DNA of 64,000 nt from Xanthobacteraceae bacterium (GTDB taxonomy: Bacteria; Pseudomonadota; Alphaproteobacteria; Rhizobiales; Xanthobacteraceae). The notes beneath the pieces were generated by a model, which was not told the DNA's origin, made no database searches, and was given only the letters and a program-made list of their open reading frames with translations. The position numbers were made by a program, and so were the translations under genes. The stretch is taken from contig JAIENY010000039.1 of NCBI GenBank assembly GCA_019750915.1, forward strand, positions 1-64,000, written 5' to 3'. Below, one piece after another: positions 61,413 to 64,000 of the stretch. Every line of letters starts with the position of its first letter. Position 1 is the stretch's first letter.

Positions 61413-62941
61413 CGAATTCAGTAGACGGATTTCAACGCCCAACTTCGACGCCTGCGGATGGCTCGCCCACGCTCTGCGATCTGTTCGCGCGGACCGCAAG
61501 CCGGACCCCTAACGCGTTGGCATTGTGCGATCCGCCCAACAAATTGCGCCTGACCGGGCAGCCGGCCGCGTGCCTCTCATATGCCGAGGCCGACAGAGCC
61601 ATTGCTTCGCTGGCGATGCAGATGACGAATACCGGGCTGCCCACGGGTTCGATCGTCGCGGTGCAGATGGCAAACACCATCGAATATCCTTTGATCCTGC
61701 TGGCCGCCTGGCGCGCAGGGCTTGTGGTTGCGCTTTTGCCGCAGCTCTGGCGTCAGGCCGAATTGACAGAAGCGCTAAATCGCCTGGGTGCCCGTGCGCT
61801 TGTCGTGTCCAGCCGCATCGAGATCATCGATCACGCCGACCTGGCCATGAACGCGGCCGCAGAAGTCTTTTCGATCCGGCATGTCTTCGGCTTCGGAAGC
61901 TCCCTGCCCGACGGCATGACACCGCTCGACTGGACGATCGAACCTGTCGATACGGTCATGCCTTCGGGCATCAGCGCGCGCAGGGCCGCCATCGCATCGT
62001 TCGACGTCACCAAGGACGGCATGATCGCCATTCCGCGCAGTCATCTCAATCTCATCGCAGGCGGCCTAGCCATCTCGATGCAGAGTGGCGTGCCACAAGG
62101 CGCCAAAATCTTATCGACGATGCTACCATCCTCCTTTGCCGGCCTTGTCTCTTCCGTTGTGTTGTGGCTGCTGACCGGCGGATCGTTATCGCTGCATCAT
62201 CCGTTTGATCCCGCCTGCCTCGATGAACAGATCCGCGCTGACCAGTGCGACACGCTTGTTGTGCCTGGTCAATTGGCTCTGCGGATGTCCGAGGCGCAGA
62301 CCATTGATGCCCAGCCGACCCTGCGGCATGTGATCGGATTATGGCGCACGCCCGAGCGAGTGGCATCGAGCACGGACTGGGGCAGCTCACCAGCGGTCCT
62401 GACGGACGTTTATCTTTTCGGAGAAATGGGCCTGTTCGCGCTGAACAGAATTCTCGACGGTTCAGCCGCGCCCATAACGCTCGGCGTAACCAGATCGCCC
62501 GAGGGTACTAACATCGGAGAGCTACTGCTCACGCCACAGGGAACTCTCGCCTTGCGAGGGCCTTCCGCCGCCCTTGCCGCTTATCGGGAACCACCTCGCC
62601 AGGAGCAATCGCTGCTGACTGCCCCGGCGGAGATAGACTATGTCGATACCGGCTATGCTGCGCGCCGCGCCGGAACCAACGGAACCGTACAGCTGACGGC
62701 AACGCCTCCAAACATCGCCAGCGTTGGCGGCTATCGCTTCCGGAATGATGATCTCGACCAGTGGGCACGCCGTCTGCCGTCTGGCACCGTCTTGATGGCC
62801 GTGCCGGATCAGCTCAACGGCTTCCGTATCGCCGGACGCTCGGGCGAAAATGCGCGGGCTCGCGGGGCACTTTCAGAGTTGGGGCTAAATCCTTTGATGA
62901 CCGAAGCTTTTCGCCAGCGGGAAAGCTCGAACCCAGACTAA
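61409..62941 (+). CDS. Degenerate acyl-CoA synthetase-like (AMP-binding) protein
   Basis: A 510-residue member of the ANL adenylate-forming fold. GTG 61409 overlaps the previous stop (GTGA) and has AAAGG upstream; earlier frames lie inside the upstream gene. The N-terminal part is typical (LCDLFARTASRTPNALALCDPP, then AVQMANTIEYPLILLAAWRAGLVVALLP). The nucleotide motifs are eroded: the usual TSGTTGxPK is replaced by SFDVTKDGMIAIPRSH, YGxTE by LFGEMGL, and TGD by VDTGYAARR. It may be catalytically altered or inactive. Coupling with a peptide receptor suggests a joint but unknown role. Confidence 0.75.
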   Translation: MTNSVDGFQRPTSTPADGSPTLCDLFARTASRTPNALALCDPPNKLRLTGQPAACLSYAEADRAIASLAMQMTNTGLPTGSIVAVQMANTIEYPLILLAAWRAGLVVALLPQLWRQAELTEALNRLGARALVVSSRIEIIDHADLAMNAAAEVFSIRHVFGFGSSLPDGMTPLDWTIEPVDTVMPSGISARRAAIASFDVTKDGMIAIPRSHLNLIAGGLAISMQSGVPQGAKILSTMLPSSFAGLVSSVVLWLLTGGSLSLHHPFDPACLDEQIRADQCDTLVVPGQLALRMSEAQTIDAQPTLRHVIGLWRTPERVASSTDWGSSPAVLTDVYLFGEMGLFALNRILDGSAAPITLGVTRSPEGTNIGELLLTPQGTLALRGPSAALAAYREPPRQEQSLLTAPAEIDYVDTGYAARRAGTNGTVQLTATPPNIASVGGYRFRNDDLDQWARRLPSGTVLMAVPDQLNGFRIAGRSGENARARGALSELGLNPLMTEAFRQRESSNPD

Positions 62942-63031
62942 TACAACTGCCCACCAAGTTTGGGAAACAGGATTGACGGCGCGTTAACGCGAGTGACCTA
63001 GACTTCGCGAAAATTGCCACCCAAGTGTGTC

Positions 63032-64000
63032 ATGTCGCAGCCCGGTCCCGTCGTTGTCATTGCTGATGATGAACATCCAGCTCTCACTCGGGATTTAACC
63101 GAGTCCAGACTGTTTCCATTGGTGGAAACTTCCTGGTCCGACGCAGCTGAAGCGGTTTCGCGCGTGCGGCCCTCATGCGTCATCGTTTGTGGTCCCTATG
63201 ATCGCATCGCGTTGCAAACCCTTTCAACCACCGTCGCAAGTCTCCAGCCTTACGTGCCTTTGATCGCGGTTGATCCGGCAGGCGATCTGCCGCTGGAGGC
63301 GCTTCCCTTCCGCAGCGAAAGAAACATCGCAGGGCGATTTAAGGCTCGGCTGAATGCGGCGCTGCGTGTCCGCACTCTGCATGCAACTGTTCTGCGGCGG
63401 CTGCAATCCGCACAGCTATCGCGGTTCCAGCTTCCCGAGGGCGATCCCTTGAGTGACTCAACCGTCTTGTTGGTGGGGCGCGGCGGCTCGTTCCCTGCTC
63501 TCTCTGTGGCACTAGGCGAACGGATGGGCATTGTCGGCGCATTGAGCATCGAGGCTGCTGCAAGTCATCTCAATACCCGCGCCGTTGATGGCATTGTCAT
63601 TGGCGACGGCTTCAGCCCGCGTGTGATTGACGCCTTCCTGATGGTGCTGTCCGAGGATGCGCGGTTTCGCAATCTGCCCGTCATCCAGACCGCCGGATCG
63701 GTGGCCCATGTGAAGTACGACCTGCCCAATCTCGAAAGCGTGCATGGCCCGCTCGAAAGTCTCGTCTCGCATGCCCTGCCCTTGATCCGTCAGAGCGCGC
63801 TCGAGGCACGGCTCAACAGGGCGTTGCAGTCGCTCGATGCCGGCGGAATACTCGATCCACGCACGGGCCTCCTCACCCAGGCCGCATTCCTGCGCGACCT
63901 CGCCGACGCTATCGATCATGCGCTTGCAGATAGTTCAGGGCTTTCCGTCGCCTTGTTTACGCTCGCAACCCAGAGCGACCGCTCGCGATTTGACGCAGCG
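63032..64000 (+). CDS. GGDEF-like signalling protein, 3' end cut by the window
   Basis: A frame open from ATG 63032 to the window end (323 codons seen). Residues 1-110 look like a degenerate receiver (VVIADDEHPALTRDL, SCVIVCGPYD), and about 145-255 like a second (VLLVGRGGSFPALSVAL, GIVIGDGFSP). Neither has the phosphorylated Asp-Lys pattern clearly. From about 275 DPRTGLLTQAAFLRDLADAIDHAL matches the start of a GGDEF domain (D-x-x-TGL...F...L). Whether the catalytic GGDEF is intact lies beyond the window. The layout recalls PleD-type regulators with two receivers and a cyclase. Confidence 0.75.
   Translation, partial: MSQPGPVVVIADDEHPALTRDLTESRLFPLVETSWSDAAEAVSRVRPSCVIVCGPYDRIALQTLSTTVASLQPYVPLIAVDPAGDLPLEALPFRSERNIAGRFKARLNAALRVRTLHATVLRRLQSAQLSRFQLPEGDPLSDSTVLLVGRGGSFPALSVALGERMGIVGALSIEAAASHLNTRAVDGIVIGDGFSPRVIDAFLMVLSEDARFRNLPVIQTAGSVAHVKYDLPNLESVHGPLESLVSHALPLIRQSALEARLNRALQSLDAGGILDPRTGLLTQAAFLRDLADAIDHALADSSGLSVALFTLATQSDRSRFDAA

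Overview
The window reads as the chromosome of an alphaproteobacterium of the Bradyrhizobium / Rhodopseudomonas / Afipia group (Nitrobacteraceae). This rests on gene content, not on a search: a D-tartrate dehydratase that closely matches my memory of the Bradyrhizobium enzyme, a MlotiK1-type cyclic-nucleotide-gated potassium channel, Pcs phosphatidylcholine synthase, HspQ, an IalB-family protein, an Omp25-family porin relic, and a nasTS-nrt-nasA nitrate cluster with a single-domain globin and an FAD oxidoreductase, as known from Bradyrhizobium.

Region 1 (about 1-18.5 kb) is an acquired island, visibly more A/T-rich in its first 11 kb. It holds a type I restriction operon, hsdM-hsdS-[sensor/NucS-like nuclease]-hsdR-[YgjP-like metalloprotease]; a divergent AbiJ-like/Fic bicistron behind tandem palindromic operators; a small PD-(D/E)XK protein; a nickel/cobalt efflux pair (RcnR/FrmR-type repressor plus RcnA) with its operator; and a mobilization module (VirD4/TraG-like coupling protein, relaxase, MobC and two small genes). 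No integrase, replication gene or type IV secretion channel is visible, so the module looks mobilizable rather than self-transmissible. Its right edge abuts a frameshifted Omp25-family pseudogene (18.52-18.98 kb).

Region 2 (19-37.4 kb) carries chromosomal accessory and signalling genes: a LysR regulator divergent from tarD; a 41-codon ORF whose Shine-Dalgarno lies in a hairpin; a PepSY protein; a type I secretion pair (HlyD, PrtD-like ABC) with its large FecR/cadherin-like/RTX adhesin; and, divergently, a LapG-like protease. The adhesin has a Pro-Ala-Ala-Gly site near residue 112, as expected for a LapG substrate. Next comes a neighbourhood centred on cyclic nucleotides: a cNMP-binding membrane protein, a cNMP-gated K+ channel, a metallo-beta-lactamase-fold hydrolase and a CHASE2 adenylate cyclase.

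Region 3 (37.4-52.8 kb) is metabolic: pxpBCA (5-oxoprolinase), converging on a minus-strand nitrate assimilation cluster read nasT-nasS-nrtA-nrtB-nrtD-globin-FAD oxidoreductase-nirA-[CysJ-like reductase with an Fe-S domain in place of flavodoxin]-nasA. The nrtA leader contains a sigma54-like promoter, two hairpins and a strong intrinsic terminator before the start codon. This is the architecture expected for NasT (ANTAR) antitermination.

Region 4 (52.8-64 kb) is mostly housekeeping: rimO, a quinone oxidoreductase, terC-pcs, a UbiH-type monooxygenase, hspQ, an IalB-family protein, a peptide-binding protein translationally coupled to a degenerate acyl-adenylate-forming protein, and the 5' part of a GGDEF-like regulator cut by the window end.
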